Under the pieces are notes generated by a model. That model did not search any database, was not told where the DNA came from, and saw nothing but the letters and a program-made list of their open reading frames with translations. A stretch of DNA of 50,000 nt from Cryptococcus deneoformans JEC21 (taxonomy: Eukaryota; Basidiomycota; Tremellomycetes; Tremellales; Cryptococcaceae), in contig NC_006680.1 of NCBI RefSeq assembly GCF_000091045.1, forward strand, positions 600,001 to 650,000, written 5' to 3'. Position 1 is the stretch's first letter. Every line of letters starts with the position of its first letter. Both the position numbers and the translations under genes were made by a program. This document shows positions 33,689 to 44,978 of this stretch, piece by piece.

Positions 33689-34474
33689 TTAGAAGAGGAC
33701 CGAGCAGCTCTTTTGAACTGCAACACCAAGAGTTCCGAAGGCAAGGGCTAGTGGAAAGGTGAGTTAAATGTCCACCACAACAGTGAATGGACCTACTGAA
33801 AAACCCAAGATACGAGATCCTGTAGATATTGCCGATCTATAAAAGATGTACATATTAGCCTGGCGGGAATGCCAATGTCATTGTTACTGTCTAGACTCAC
33901 ACGCTTTGCGGGGTCACCAGAAGCGTAGCCTGCCTGTAGGTACGAGTCAGCATAGATAGTGCGATAACTGTCATAACTGCACGTACAGTGTATTGGACGC
34001 GGCCAATAACCCACATGAGCATGGCAGCGGAGGCGATCTTGGGGTGGAAAACGCCTGTTTGAATGTGTAAGACGCCTTCAACCAATATTAAGGTAAACTA
34101 AAAGGCGTACTGAGGAAACCAAAGAAAGCGAGGACGTAGGGAATATTCTCGAGAGTGTTGGCGTGAGCACGCTGGCAGCAGTTGAATTTCTGTCACACGT
34201 TAATACTCAGTTCGTGGATGATATAAGCATCAAGCTGACCATCTTTTTAGCATCGGCAGCAGCCTCGGCCTCGGGGACATATAATGTAGGGTACTTGACG
34301 CCAGACTCCTTACGCGCTTTCATGACAAGAATTTGCTGCCACGTCTGTAATCTCAGAGTTAGTTGTTTGCGAACCTTGTGAAAACAGTAGAGAATGACTT
34401 GCGTTGAGGAGAAAGGTAGCGAAGATAGGAATACCGACGACGGGGAAAGCGGCAGGAAGGGTGATGGCAGACAT
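33689..34474 (-). CDS. MGST3: Microsomal glutathione S-transferase 3-like MAPEG protein
   Basis: Seven exons (34474-34403, 34344-34240, 34189-34111, 34054-33987, 33933-33901, 33836-33797, 33747-33689) encode 151 residues, the standard size for MAPEG proteins. The hallmark FNCCQRAHANTLENIP is at about residues 61-76, followed by VLAFFGFLSVFHPKIA and GYASGDPAKRIGNIYRISYL. Four hydrophobic helices are visible. MGST3 members are trimeric ER or outer-mitochondrial membrane enzymes with glutathione peroxidase/transferase activity toward lipid hydroperoxides. The first intron (34345-34402) has a GC donor (AAC|GCAAGT), required to reach TWQQILVMKAR. It converges on the membrane-protein gene (124 bp) and diverges from RAV1. 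Confidence 0.93.
34345..34402 (-). other. GC-AG intron in the MGST3-like gene
   Basis: On the minus strand the 58-nt intron begins GCAAGT after LLN and ends TTACAG before TWQQ. The only nearby GT (in GCAAGT itself) gives the wrong phase. This is the second GC-AG intron in the window. Confidence 0.8.
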
Positions 34475-34957
34475 TCTGGGATAGTGTTATGGAATGCTGG
34501 GTGGAAGCGTTTGAAAGAAGAGGTGGCTTCCCTTTATAGTGATAAGGCGGCAGTGGCTGGCAGGCTATCCAACTCCGTCGGAAACTCTGTGCTTGATAAT
34601 AATAATAGATGGAACAGATGGATGAATTCCAGATACTCGCCTGACATCTCCAATCAGGCAGCGGCCACCAATCCCTGCCCGTCGGCTGCCTCCGGCCAAT
34701 GCCCGCAGTTGACGGCCATGTCCGCCTCACGTTGTTGGCCGACGTGGGGGACTTCCATCAGGCTCGGACGCGAATAAAGAAGCCGGTGGCCTCGGAGTGA
34801 CGTTGATACTAATACACTGCAACCACCGCATAGCGCTCGCGAAATCAAATAGCAACGCCCCTTGACAGAAGAGGGAAAATGGCTCTCCGCCTAAGACAGG
34901 CCATCCCAGGCCAACCTTCCCACTATTCCACACAAAACACCGCAGGAATAGTCGTCA
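34475..34957. promoter_or_regulatory. Divergent promoter MGST3/RAV1
   Basis: A 483-bp spacer between outward-facing genes. Several unlinked ORFs here (for example 34394-34777 plus) overlap the MGST3 first exon in antisense and have no family features. An AATAATAATAG run lies near 34597-34607. No motif named with confidence. Confidence 0.4.
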
Positions 34958-37900
34958 ATGACGCAGCATACATCGTGCGTCACTTCTTTTCAAAGGCCTC
35001 TTAGCGAGGCTCACGGACAGTCGCAGGTGTATCCCTCAGCATCAAACGTGGTGCTCCTTACTCCCCAACAGAAACTTGTAGAGACTCTTCAATTTTGGCT
35101 TGCGTTACCCCACCGAGCTTCTTCGTCTTTAACAGGCACAGTCCAGGGTGTTCTTGGTAGCTCTGATGATGGATATGTGAGTAGACATCCCATCGATGTT
35201 GCCGCAATTTTCTAACAGTCCAAGCAGATACTAGCATGGAGCAGCGTCTATATTGTACTTTGGAAGCACCAGCCTCGGAAAGCAAAGGCCCATACTGATT
35301 GGACAGTCCATTCGACCGTCGTCGCTTCTTCCCCCGTGTCATGTATGGATTTCCGCGATGGTAAGGTGCCATTTTGCTTGATGAGCACCATCTGACCATT
35401 CGATCAGGGACCCTTGCGCTCGGAACAAAGAAAGGTATAGAATACTGGCGCATGAACCCTACATCCGAAGTTGTAGTTTGGGACCGACTTTGGGAGCAAT
35501 CCTTGCCTGCGCCTGCGAGCGTCCGGATTTCTCCTGCTTCAGGGCACCTTGCATGGTTCAGCCAGGTGCGTTGCAAGGTTAATTGGGCGTATGTAGGAAA
35601 TGCTAACCACTATCCACAGAACCAAAGGTCAGGGTATATTCTCACTATCGATGGAAAAGGACAACCAGTGGGCGCCGCGCAGGAAATACGACATCCCAGA
35701 GAGATGCAGTGGATCGGATGGCGTAATTCCGCTCCAGGAAATGATCCATTCCTTTACACGATTACAAGTAACTCGGTGCTCCGAATCTACTCTCCCGTCC
35801 TTGACGATCCTGTATGGTTTCAATTACTCTATTCTCTCGACCACAGATCTTTCAATCGAGATGCTCACGAAACGCCACCCAAAACAAAAGGGAAAGAGCC
35901 CCAGTCGAACCCTTACGGCGTCATGTGGGTTTGGGATGCGAAAGTCCTCAAAATAGTCGCAAGAAAGGAACTGGAGAAGGTCAAGGACGGTGGAGAGATA
36001 CAAAAAGTGAAAGATGGAGCAAAGATACTGGAGTCCATGGAGACGGAAGAAAGCGATATTATTGCCTGGATTGGTCCTGATGGCAGCATTACATTACGGT
36101 CTATTATTGTAAGTCTGTCAATATCAGTTTCCTATACGAGCTTACTGACTGATGGATGGAAAGAACATGGACAGAAAACCCCCGACCCTGCTCAAATCTT
36201 TGCCTCTGGCAAAATCTATCCTTCCATCCGTTTCAAACCCATCCCATTGGTCACCACAAGCTCAACTGCTCTACATACCCTCCACCTCGCCATCTTTTAC
36301 TATTATACTCCCTCCAACCCATGCTCATAACCGCATATCATCTCTCCATGTGTCCTTGGCAGAGTTGCTTTCCTCCAAATCTCAAAGTATTTCCTCGACA
36401 TCCTCTTCCTCTCTTGGCGAGGTATCGCATATTCAGCTCGAGAATAACATCTCTAGCTTTGTCCGTACCCCGAACGGTCGAGGCCTTTTGGCAATGGCAG
36501 ATAACGGAGAGATTGCGACCTGGTATAAGCAGCAACTCAACGTTCGGCCCCGACAATGGCATATCGCTCCTAAATCTCTTCTTGGTAAAGGGCATTGGCA
36601 TAGTACAACCCCACCTAGTCAAGCTGCAATGTTTTCAAAGGGACGAGGGATTGTTTTCTACACCAACCCGCCCGATGCCCCTCCGACCATCACTCTCCAG
36701 CATCTCGATCCGGGCTCCAGTGCACCTTGCGAGTCTGTCATTTTGCCTCATTTTTCTCCCCAAGATAATGACGAGATTGAAATGCTCTTGGCTGTTTCTG
36801 ATATTGATGACGGTTTTGATCACCGAGGTCGTCGCACTCAGCGAGCCATTATCATGGCTGCAACAAGGTCGGGTGAAGCTTGGGTATGGCGAGTCATATC
36901 GAGGATGTCGACTTCCGAAATGCAAGCAGAACAGAGCGATGAACCCGACGAGAAACCAGCCATCCTACTTGTCTCGCATTACCGTTTGCCGGTGAAGTCT
37001 GTACCCAGAATGATTATCCCTGTCGACCCCATGGGCTGGCATCAAAACGTAATCGATTGGGAAACCGATACGCCTCTGCAAGACATGATCCTTACAGTCT
37101 CTGAAGATGGTGATCTCGAATTTTGGACTCCAAAATTGGGGCAGCATCTCATCGGTAAAGATATAGAGAAAGGATTCAATGGCGACGCGGTGCCACATCC
37201 TGATAGGGCTTGTGAGATGAAGGGAGATGGCCACACGCATGAGAAGCAAGGAGGTGGGGAAGATGAACCGTGGGTAAGGACGGGCGTAGTTAGGACAGGG
37301 AGGAAGAATGCAATCATGGCTAGATGTAGCTCGAGGAAGAAGACAGTTCTGAGTAAGTGGATGAGATGGAGGATCAAAGTATTCGATCTCACCTTGATAT
37401 AGTTTGCGAGTTGGAAGATGGGAGGAATGAGATGACTATTTGGGACTCAAAAGTTAGCGAGTTTTCGACAGGCCTGGAACTAACCAAGATCTACGAGTGC
37501 GTTACAGTATCTTAAGCAGTGACCCATGGTTGCTAATAGAATCACAGTCTCGGCGAGAAGGTTCAGGACCTTGACTGGACTACGACATCCGATCTCCAAT
37601 CTGTCCTTGCTGTCGGCTTCCCCCATCGAATCCTTCTCATCTGCGAGCAGCGCATGTCCTATGTCGAGCGAACTCCCGGATGGGCACCATTCCTCACTAT
37701 TGACATGTTTTCATACACGTCAATTCCTATCAACGATTCGATCTGGCTTGCAGGGGGGAGTTTGGCTGTTGGGACAGGTAATCAAATATATCTGTTTAGT
37801 CGTTTCCTTGACAGAGAAGATAAAGAAGAAGATGGAGAGGCGGAAGATATATTCCAGCTTATTGCCCAAGAGAATGGGCCCTTGTGGGATTATCACCCTA

Positions 37901-40142
37901 TCCTACTAGGACAATGTCTTCTCTGGGGTGAGTATCCTAGTTTACGCTCAAGAGTACCCAACTGATGTTACATACAGACAAAGCGAATGTTGTCAAAAGC
38001 ATTCTGTTGCGATTAGTGGAGGCATTGAAGCAGTGCGAAGAGGAAGGGAAGAAGAGGCTAACGTTTGAACGATTGGATCCTACAGAGTTCTACACCACTA
38101 AGGCTGTGGCAAGGCGCGCAAAAACGGTGAATTCCCGTCTAGATTTCGGAATGGTGAGATTACGGCTAAGCTTGTTCAGGGTGCGAGAAAGTATGATGGT
38201 TTATTTGCCTCGACACCGACTGTGGAGGAGTAAGTCACACTTGAATACGTTGATCATTATACTTCTGACGCAGCTGTTGTCAGGGACACACAGGATGACT
38301 TTACAGAGAAGGTCGTTATAGCATTGGAAGAAAGGTTATGCGGCCAGGTTCATATCCCCATTGCTGCGGCTGATAAGTCATTTTTGGCTACTGTTGCTCG
38401 AGTCACCCTTGAGGTCAGTTTGGAAATCTGCGAAGTGAACGAGAAAACTTATTCGCCCTCTTTCAAATAGGTCGACCGGCAACGAAGATCCCTTGACATA
38501 TCTGGTATGCGCTACCTCATTTCTATTCGGATGTATGTCAACTGGGATCGCTTGAACAATACATCTGGCACTGTTACTCCCTCCAGCGATACTGAATTGC
38601 GACAGATGCCAAAGCCAAAAGGAGCGAGCCACTTCTCTTTCAGAAACATTGTGTGGGCTATGCACAGTGATAGCCAGGAATTGCTACTTGAGGCTGCAAC
38701 TCAGTGCTGTAAGAATGGCAAGATGCTATGGGAAGATGCGAAAAAACTAGGAGTGTTTTTATGGCTCAAATCAGCGGAGACTACGGTAAGCTATAACTGC
38801 TTGCTTGCTTTTAAACTTGGCTTACAAAAGGTACTTTAGAGATCGCAACTCGAGGTTGTTGCGAGGAATCGATTTATGGCCGACGACAATCGAGACCCCA
38901 CATCTTGTTCTTTAATTTTCTTTGCTCTGGGCAAAACGAAAGTTGTCCATGGTCTCTGGCGTCAAGCACCTGGCCATAAGGAGCAGAACCTTATGTTAAA
39001 GTTCTTGGCAAACGACTTTACTCTCGACCGATGGAAGACCGCTGCCATGAAGAACGCCTATGCGTTGTTAAGTAAACAACGCTACGAGTATGCGGCTGCA
39101 TTTTTCATGCTGGCTGGACAACCTCAAGATGGAATCAACGTTTGCTTAAGGCAGCTTAACGACTGGCAACTGGGCTTGGCCCTTGCTAGGGTAGTGGAAG
39201 GGAGTACAGATGGGCCGATCTATAGACGAATCGTAAGCGAGACTGTTCTACCGTTGGCATTTAAAGGCGGCCATAGATGGTTAGGAACGTGGGCTTTCTG
39301 GATGTTGGGTAGGAGGGATCTGGCTGTGAGGGTGCTCATAGTAAGTATTAGTTATCCCTCAGATTGTCTAATCGTTAACGACTTGCAGTCCCCGATGGTC
39401 GACGTCGCAAATGACTACTCTCCAGAGAAACCTATGCGAGTCGGCAATCCGGAAAATGATGACCCCAGCTTGCTCCTGATGTTCCAGCACCTCAAATCCA
39501 AATCCCTCCAGACGGCGAAAGGGATTAGCGAGGTTTCCACTAAGTTGGAATTCGACTTTGTTCTGCATAATGCCAGAGTCTTCTTTCGCATGGGTACGTA
39601 TCAGCTGTCTAGTTTGAATAGAAAGAACCATCATTGATTAGTTACTGGCAGGTTGCCACGACCTCGCTCTCGATCTTCTACGTTCATGGTCCTTCGAGCG
39701 TCCCTTCTTCCCCGTGCGTTTTCGCCGCATCTCAAGCATCCCTCCTACGCCGGCTACAGTTACCAGCATGGCATCTGTCGCCCCGGACCTCAAAAAAGAA
39801 CCATTTATCACTCCATCGCACCGTCGTCGCCCCTCGTTCCTTCTTTCTAGCGCCAGTGGACGACCTCATGGCTCTCTATTCATGGATATGGATGTACTAG
39901 CAGAGAGTGGGGGAAGCTCAAGGGTTTCATCGCCTCCCGTTAATGACGGTGGCAAAGTCACTACTCCTCCTAAGATACTGAACGGAGACATCAAGATGGA
40001 AGAACCGACGACAATTGTAGAAGAGAAGAAGGAGCCAAGCTTGTCACCGAAGGCAGAGCGAAAGATTGGAAACTTGATGAAGGACCTGAAGCAGGACGTG
40101 CAGCAGGGGGGGATGGACTTTAACATGGATGACTTCTTTTGA
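34958..40142 (+). CDS. RAV1: Rav1, RAVE-complex regulator of V-ATPase assembly
   Basis: Proposed exons: 34958-35176, 35228-35360, 35408-35565, 35620-36108, 36164-37352, 37403-37496, 37548-37927, 37978-38086, 38143-38229, 38284-38413, 38471-38785, 38840-39340, 39389-39593, 39652-40142, about 1499 residues. The N-terminal half is a divergent WD/propeller region (AWSSVYIVLWKHQ, DFRDGTLALGTKKGIEYW, LRIYSP, LAVSEDGDLEFW-like VSEDGDLEFWTP). The second half carries the Rav1p_C signature: YHPILLGQCLLWDKANVVKSIL, RRSLDISGMRYLI, SHFSFRNIVWAMHSDSQE, FALGKTKVVHGLWRQAPGHKEQ, DRWKTAAMKNAYALLSKQRYEYAAAFFMLAGQ. Rav1 with Skp1 and Rav2 reassembles V1 with V0 on vacuole and endosome membranes. The frame between 38087 and 38142 is uncertain: see findings. 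The start codon is also tentative. Confidence 0.88.
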
Positions 40143-40312
40143 AAAGGTCGTATGAAGGGATATGTCATAATCTTCTTATACTATAATGCATATTACTTTT
40201 GAGCCACGAAAAGTTACACCGTTCTTACATACCGATTACAAAGGCAGGCAAACGATACATCACGATAGATACAAAATGCTCATCTTCATCGGACTTCCTC
40301 TATCCTGCTGGG
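40143..40312. other. Convergent 3' spacer RAV1/TBC gene
   Basis: 170 bp between convergent stop codons; AT-rich; overlapping 3' untranslated regions likely. Nothing else seen. Confidence 0.4.
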
Positions 40313-43189
40313 TCACTGGATATCCATCCCCAACAACGGATCTACGCCAGCTCCTGCCTGTCTCCGACTATTCCTCACCTTTGTGCCCAGACCAGCGAGC
40401 GGATCAACGTTGGCGGGTAACTGATCTTTTGAATGCTCTTCCTCGTCGACAGAGATGATACCTAAGCCAGCTGATGCAGGCCTCCCTGCCTCTTCCGGTC
40501 GATACTTGGTGGATTCCGAGTTGATAGGAGCTGTGTGAGGTACCCTTGGTAAACCCGAAATAGGTCCGTCCCCTCGTACCGTTTGAGTTAATGATCGCTT
40601 TTCTCCTCCGGACGTTGCTGAAGAATTATCTTGGCTTGCGGGTGATACGCTGTGCCGAGAGGCAGAGAGAAACCGCGGAGTTGTGGGCATGACTGCAACA
40701 CTGAGTGGAGTGGGTGTGGCTTCTTCGAATTCTATGTTTGATGGTCCAGAAGCAGCGACTACTGTCGCAGGACTAGGCTCTGGCTCGGTGACTGGAGCTT
40801 CAAGAGGCGGGACCATGATTGACGGGGCTGGAGTAGATGATCGGCTACTCGAAGCTTCCAACCCTTCATGCCATCCCCACTCCTTGACAATCTCATCCAC
40901 TTCTTTCCCTGCCGCATCAATCAACGTCTCCTTGACTCTTTCCAGACCCTTCCATGCGTTTTCCCTTTCACTTTTTTCCAGGTGTTGTTCTGGGTTATTC
41001 AACACGTCCAACCACTCACTCATTGCTTTGCCCATACCCAGCATGGCCAATCGCAGCTCTGCCATCTCTCGCTCTGCGTCCTTGATCGTTTTCACAGATA
41101 TTTGAGATGCGTGGCTATCAGTGGATGAGCGAGACTGAAGAGCTGGGCGGGAAGGAGGAATGCTATTGGTCGTGGAGGGTGAATGAGACAAGAAAGACCG
41201 AGAGGGAAGAGCTGAGGCAGAGTTAGGAATGGCTGAAAAGGGACTTGATGTACGTGGTCCAGGGGAGTGAGATGGGGAGAATGGAAGGTTGGGAAGGTAT
41301 GAGTATGCAGTTGTGGAGTCTGGCAAATTTTTCTAAAGTTGAGTCAGTGCCAGCCACCTTATCTATAACTGTTAAAAAGGGATTTACCCTAAAGTCATTG
41401 ACAGTAGATATAAACGCCTTGTCCAGCCCTGCTGCCTGTGCTCTTTCAAATAGCCCCTGGGCCAAACCTCCCATTCCACCTTTCTGTAACCTCTCTTTCA
41501 CCGTTCCTGACATTGTGCGCCCATTACCCCTCCCATCGGCAAACCTGGAGTTGTGACTTCTTGGGCCGTTTACGTCCATTTCTTGATTTTTCGGGGCAGC
41601 TTTGACGTCTAAAAGGTCTTGATTCTGGATGACTATCTCTACCCCCGCAGCTGGCGATGTGTCACTTCGCAAGAATAGAGCTTGGGCAAGTATCAAAAAA
41701 GGCTCAAAAGGATATGCGGATGATGGGGCCGGGTAATGAAGCAAGTTGGTGAGCAAAGAGGGATAGTCGGCGTCGATCACTAAATTAAAAATCAGCTTTA
41801 TTAGATGATCGAGGCCTGTCCTGGCTTGAAGCCCAACTCACACTCATTTCGCACGAGCAGGAGCATTGCAATACAGATATGGTCAAGTAATTGCAGCCCG
41901 GGATCTTCAGCAAAGATTCCATCCCATAATCTCATCGCGACATTGAAGGGTAATTCACGGGTGAAGATGAGTCGGATCCATCGACTGTTGAGGGTAAATA
42001 TGTTAGCCACTCGTTTCGATACAGTACAGATAAAGACCTACATGGCCCATATTTGCGCCTCTACCCCTTCGGTCTCTAAACGTTCGTAAAGCTGGGGATC
42101 TATTCGCCTCAAGAGAGACGTATGCAAATTATTACATCTTACGATGATAGGCGCTTGGGGTGCAGTAGCCGTTCTAGATCTCTGACAATCGAAAGTGTCA
42201 ATAGGGTTGATAGGTTGTAGCGGGATACTTACAATCGGTCCTTCCTCTGCTCTCCACTCGTAAAACGCCTTAGCGTTCTTCATGATCGCCAAAAACAGCT
42301 CAAACGCATCGTGCTCCACATATCTTCTATCTAGAGTCTTGATCATAGCCTCTTTCTGCTGTCCGTCGGCTTTGTTTACCACCTTCAGAGAATCTCTATC
42401 CACCGCCATAAAACAACAAGCAAAGAGCTCGTGCATACCTTGTCTGTACCCCACATCCGGATTGAGCACAGCAAAGATAAATAATGCCGTTGTCATGCAC
42501 CTCTGTACCCTCTCGAGCTGGAAATACGGCATGTCAGGGAATGTACGCTCGACATCTTGCCTGATCGTCGCTCGAAGTTCGGTATGGGCGAACCAAGTTT
42601 TCCAAGGTGAGGATGTTGATAACGATAACGGGTCCCAGCCGTCACTGGGTTGTAAAGGAGAGTCATGGACCGGAGAGGCTATCCTAGGGGAAGTACGATG
42701 GGTTGGGGAGGTAGGGGAGAGCGATTCATCGAACCCGGAACAGTCTGAAGCCCATCGGCCATCAGGCGCGATAAGGTATCGTCGTCTGAGAGCATTGTAA
42801 GACTCGCGTGAAGCTTCAAGGGCTTGCGGGAAGAGGTCTAAGGATGTAGGAGGTGGTAGGAGACTGTGATAGAACTAGATATGCGGTGTGATCAGCCACA
42901 AGTCCATGATCAGGCGACATTGGCGCGGGACCCACCCTCCAATAAACAGATCGCAGGATAACACCTCCATCAGGCCCAGCTGGCCCTAAACCAGCTTTAT
43001 CTAGCGACCTAGACTTAAGTCTGGTGAGTGATATGAGTGGGTCAGAAAAGAGTTTCTCCCATGTGGACCTAAGGCGACGTCAGTACTCAAGGAGTGATAT
43101 ATATGATATGAAAGGAATCTGACTGACTGGATGTCGTGATGAGACGGACGTGGGAATACGTCCCGTTCGTGAAGTTGATCAGTGGTCAT
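40313..43189 (-). CDS. TBC-domain Rab GTPase-activating protein (TBC1D5-like)
   Basis: Seven exons (43189-43128, 43068-42936, 42874-42233, 42181-42042, 41984-41842, 41779-41388, 41332-40313) join in phase to 843 residues. The TBC domain begins early: WEKLFSDPLI, LGPAGPDGGVILRSVYWR, then the arginine-finger motif IRQDVERTFP near residue 170 and the glutamine-finger motif VGYRQGMHEL near 208, followed by EHDAFELFLAIM, IRWIRLIFTRELP and RLWDGIFAE. Both catalytic fingers are present, so GAP activity on a Rab is expected. The gap between the first block and the Arg motif, plus the RSVYWR start, resembles TBC1D5, which acts on Rab7 and retromer; that assignment is inference. The last 450 residues are Ser/Pro-rich and disordered with one charged helix (EREMAELRLAMLGMGKAMSE). 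Confidence 0.9.
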
Positions 43190-43446
43190 GCCTTGAGCAT
43201 CTGTTGGTTTGCCGTTTGGGGTGGGTATATGACCGTAAGTGAATGGAATTGTTTACGAAGAGATGTGAGAGGATAACATAGCTTTAAACGAGACATCCAC
43301 GACAACAATCCCTGAAATTGAATACCCCTCCTTGCATGACGCGTAAAGACAAAATCAAACCCAATCACATTGATTATTATCATCTGCATCAAGAAAAAAA
43401 ATGCATGGCAACAACAAGACATGATGGATACCGGTATACAATACCG
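43190..43446. other. Spacer between UBL-protein 3' end and TBC gene start
   Basis: 257 bp, both flanking genes on the minus strand. Must hold the TBC gene promoter and UBL 3' end. No feature seen. Confidence 0.4.
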
Positions 43447-44755
43447 TCAAGTATCAAATCGTGCTCTCTTCCGCCTTCGTTCCTCCTCTTTCTGCTCCTT
43501 TTCCTCTTCTTCCTCTTCCTCTTCGTCATCGTCATGACCATCGCTGACGTTGATCACAAGGCCCCTTGTTCGACGAAGGCCCGGCTCGCCTACTTCCCTG
43601 TTCATCCTCACAATGGAATTTTTCCTAAGCTTGTAATCTTTCAATAGACGTCCATCATTCAACAGATTTCGCCCATAACACAGCTGCAAACCTTCCAAAG
43701 GCACGCCCTCTTTCCATGTAATCTTTGCCCTCAAATGCTCAACCGGATCGTCTGCCATCACATCGTAATAGCTGGTTTGATGTTGCAGGCTAAAGGGAAA
43801 ACAAGGGGGGATAAGATAAGAACAGGTCTAGCAATTGGTTATTTAGCTACGACTCACTTCTGCACACGCAAGGTGATGGTCGTGGATTTTGCGACTACTA
43901 GGGCCGACTTTTCTTTATCGGTAGGCTGTTTTCGATTGCTTTGACGAGGCCGTGAAGCTGTAGCCACAGCATGGACTGAGCGGGAAGGTGCTATCGGTTT
44001 ATTTCGACTAACTCTTGGTGCGAGAATATCAGGAGGGGATGGAGCTCGAGGGAGACGGGCAGCGGCCGACGACTGACTAGAACTAGCTGAGGCTGGGACC
44101 GGTACAATAAGTCGGGATGGAATTGTTGTTGGTTGGCTACAGCAAAATGAGATTGGATAAAATCACTTGCGTTTAACCGGAAACACCTACTGGCCGAACT
44201 CTTGTTCCCAGGGCATGTCGATTCCTTTCCGTTTGACAATGTTGGTAAAAGAACATGATTTGTTAGGGTCGGTTTCTCTGTTCATTCGAGGTCGTACAGC
44301 CTTAAACTATTATAACATGAGTATGCAAAAGCTATAATGCCTCGAATTTGCTTACAGTCCTTTCATCAAAGCAGGCAATCACGTTGACAGTACTATCCGC
44401 TAGCTTTTCTCCCAACCTGCTACAAGAAGTGAGCTTGTCAGTTTTGACAACTATTATGGCGCAACAATTGTCGGTATCTAATCACGTACAGTTCAACTTT
44501 GAAATGCAACTCTCGATGTAATTCTGGACAAACATGCAATGTACTGCCGTGTTGGATATTACATTCCGAAAGCAGCCAAGGATCTTCAAGTTGCCTGCCT
44601 TGATAGAACATCCGTTGGAAGTCCGGTTGTAGCGAGTGCTTGCCCTGGATTTCTGCCTGGAGCTCATATTTGGCCTTGACATCCCTGACAGAGTTCCAGG
44701 GGTGCACACTGAGTTCTGTCTGGCTACCTCCTAATAGTACGATGGATATACGCAT
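43447..44755 (-). CDS. Unrecognised protein with two ubiquitin-like segments
   Basis: Five exons (44755-44490, 44416-44356, 44300-44191, 44136-43858, 43789-43447) give 352 residues. Residues 1-75 (MRISIVLLGG, VRDVKAKYELQAEIQGKH, MFYQGRQLED, IQHGSTLHV) follow the beta-grasp order of ubiquitin, with the GRxLED turn. Residues about 258-310 (LRAKITWKEG, LQLCYGRNLLNDGRLLKDY, NSIVRMNREVG) form a second, shorter ubiquitin-like block. Between them are CSFTNIVKRKGIDMPWEQEFGQ and a Pro/Ser/Ala-rich linker. The end is an acidic run then basic RRRKRAR, a likely nuclear signal. No terminal Gly-Gly is present, so it is not a conjugated modifier; an adaptor role is possible. Function unknown. Intron 2's acceptor is a tandem TAGCAG, so a one-residue variant is possible. 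Confidence 0.75.
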
Positions 44756-44978
44756 TGTGCCTATTGTAGTGCACGCATATAATGGCATTCTGGGGTCATT
44801 ACTGATGATAAACAAGAAATGCAGTGCCAGAAACGTTACGAGTACTCTCGAGCCTGACTCCGGGACCAAAAGGAATCTATAATTTTCCTTTTTTTTTCAG
44901 GCGCTGCCGATTATTTTTTTGTCAAGCAACAATTATATCCTCTTTCCACAATCTACAACATTCACAACCACGTATAAA
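44756..44978. promoter_or_regulatory. Divergent promoter of the UBL protein and GUA1
   Basis: 223 bp between outward-facing start codons. The GUA1 side has a pyrimidine run (TTTTCCTTTTTTTTTCAG, around 44882-44900), which looks like a leader intron 3' end or a pyrimidine-rich core promoter. Both genes must share this small region. Confidence 0.5.

Noticed and set aside
34394..34777. 127-codon plus-strand ORF before RAV1
   Set aside because: Antisense to the MGST3 first exon and shared promoter; no family feature.
43447..43560. Simple repeat of GAA/GAG codons as a mobile or satellite repeat
   Set aside because: It encodes the acidic tail of the two-UBL protein and is interrupted; ordinary low-complexity coding DNA.
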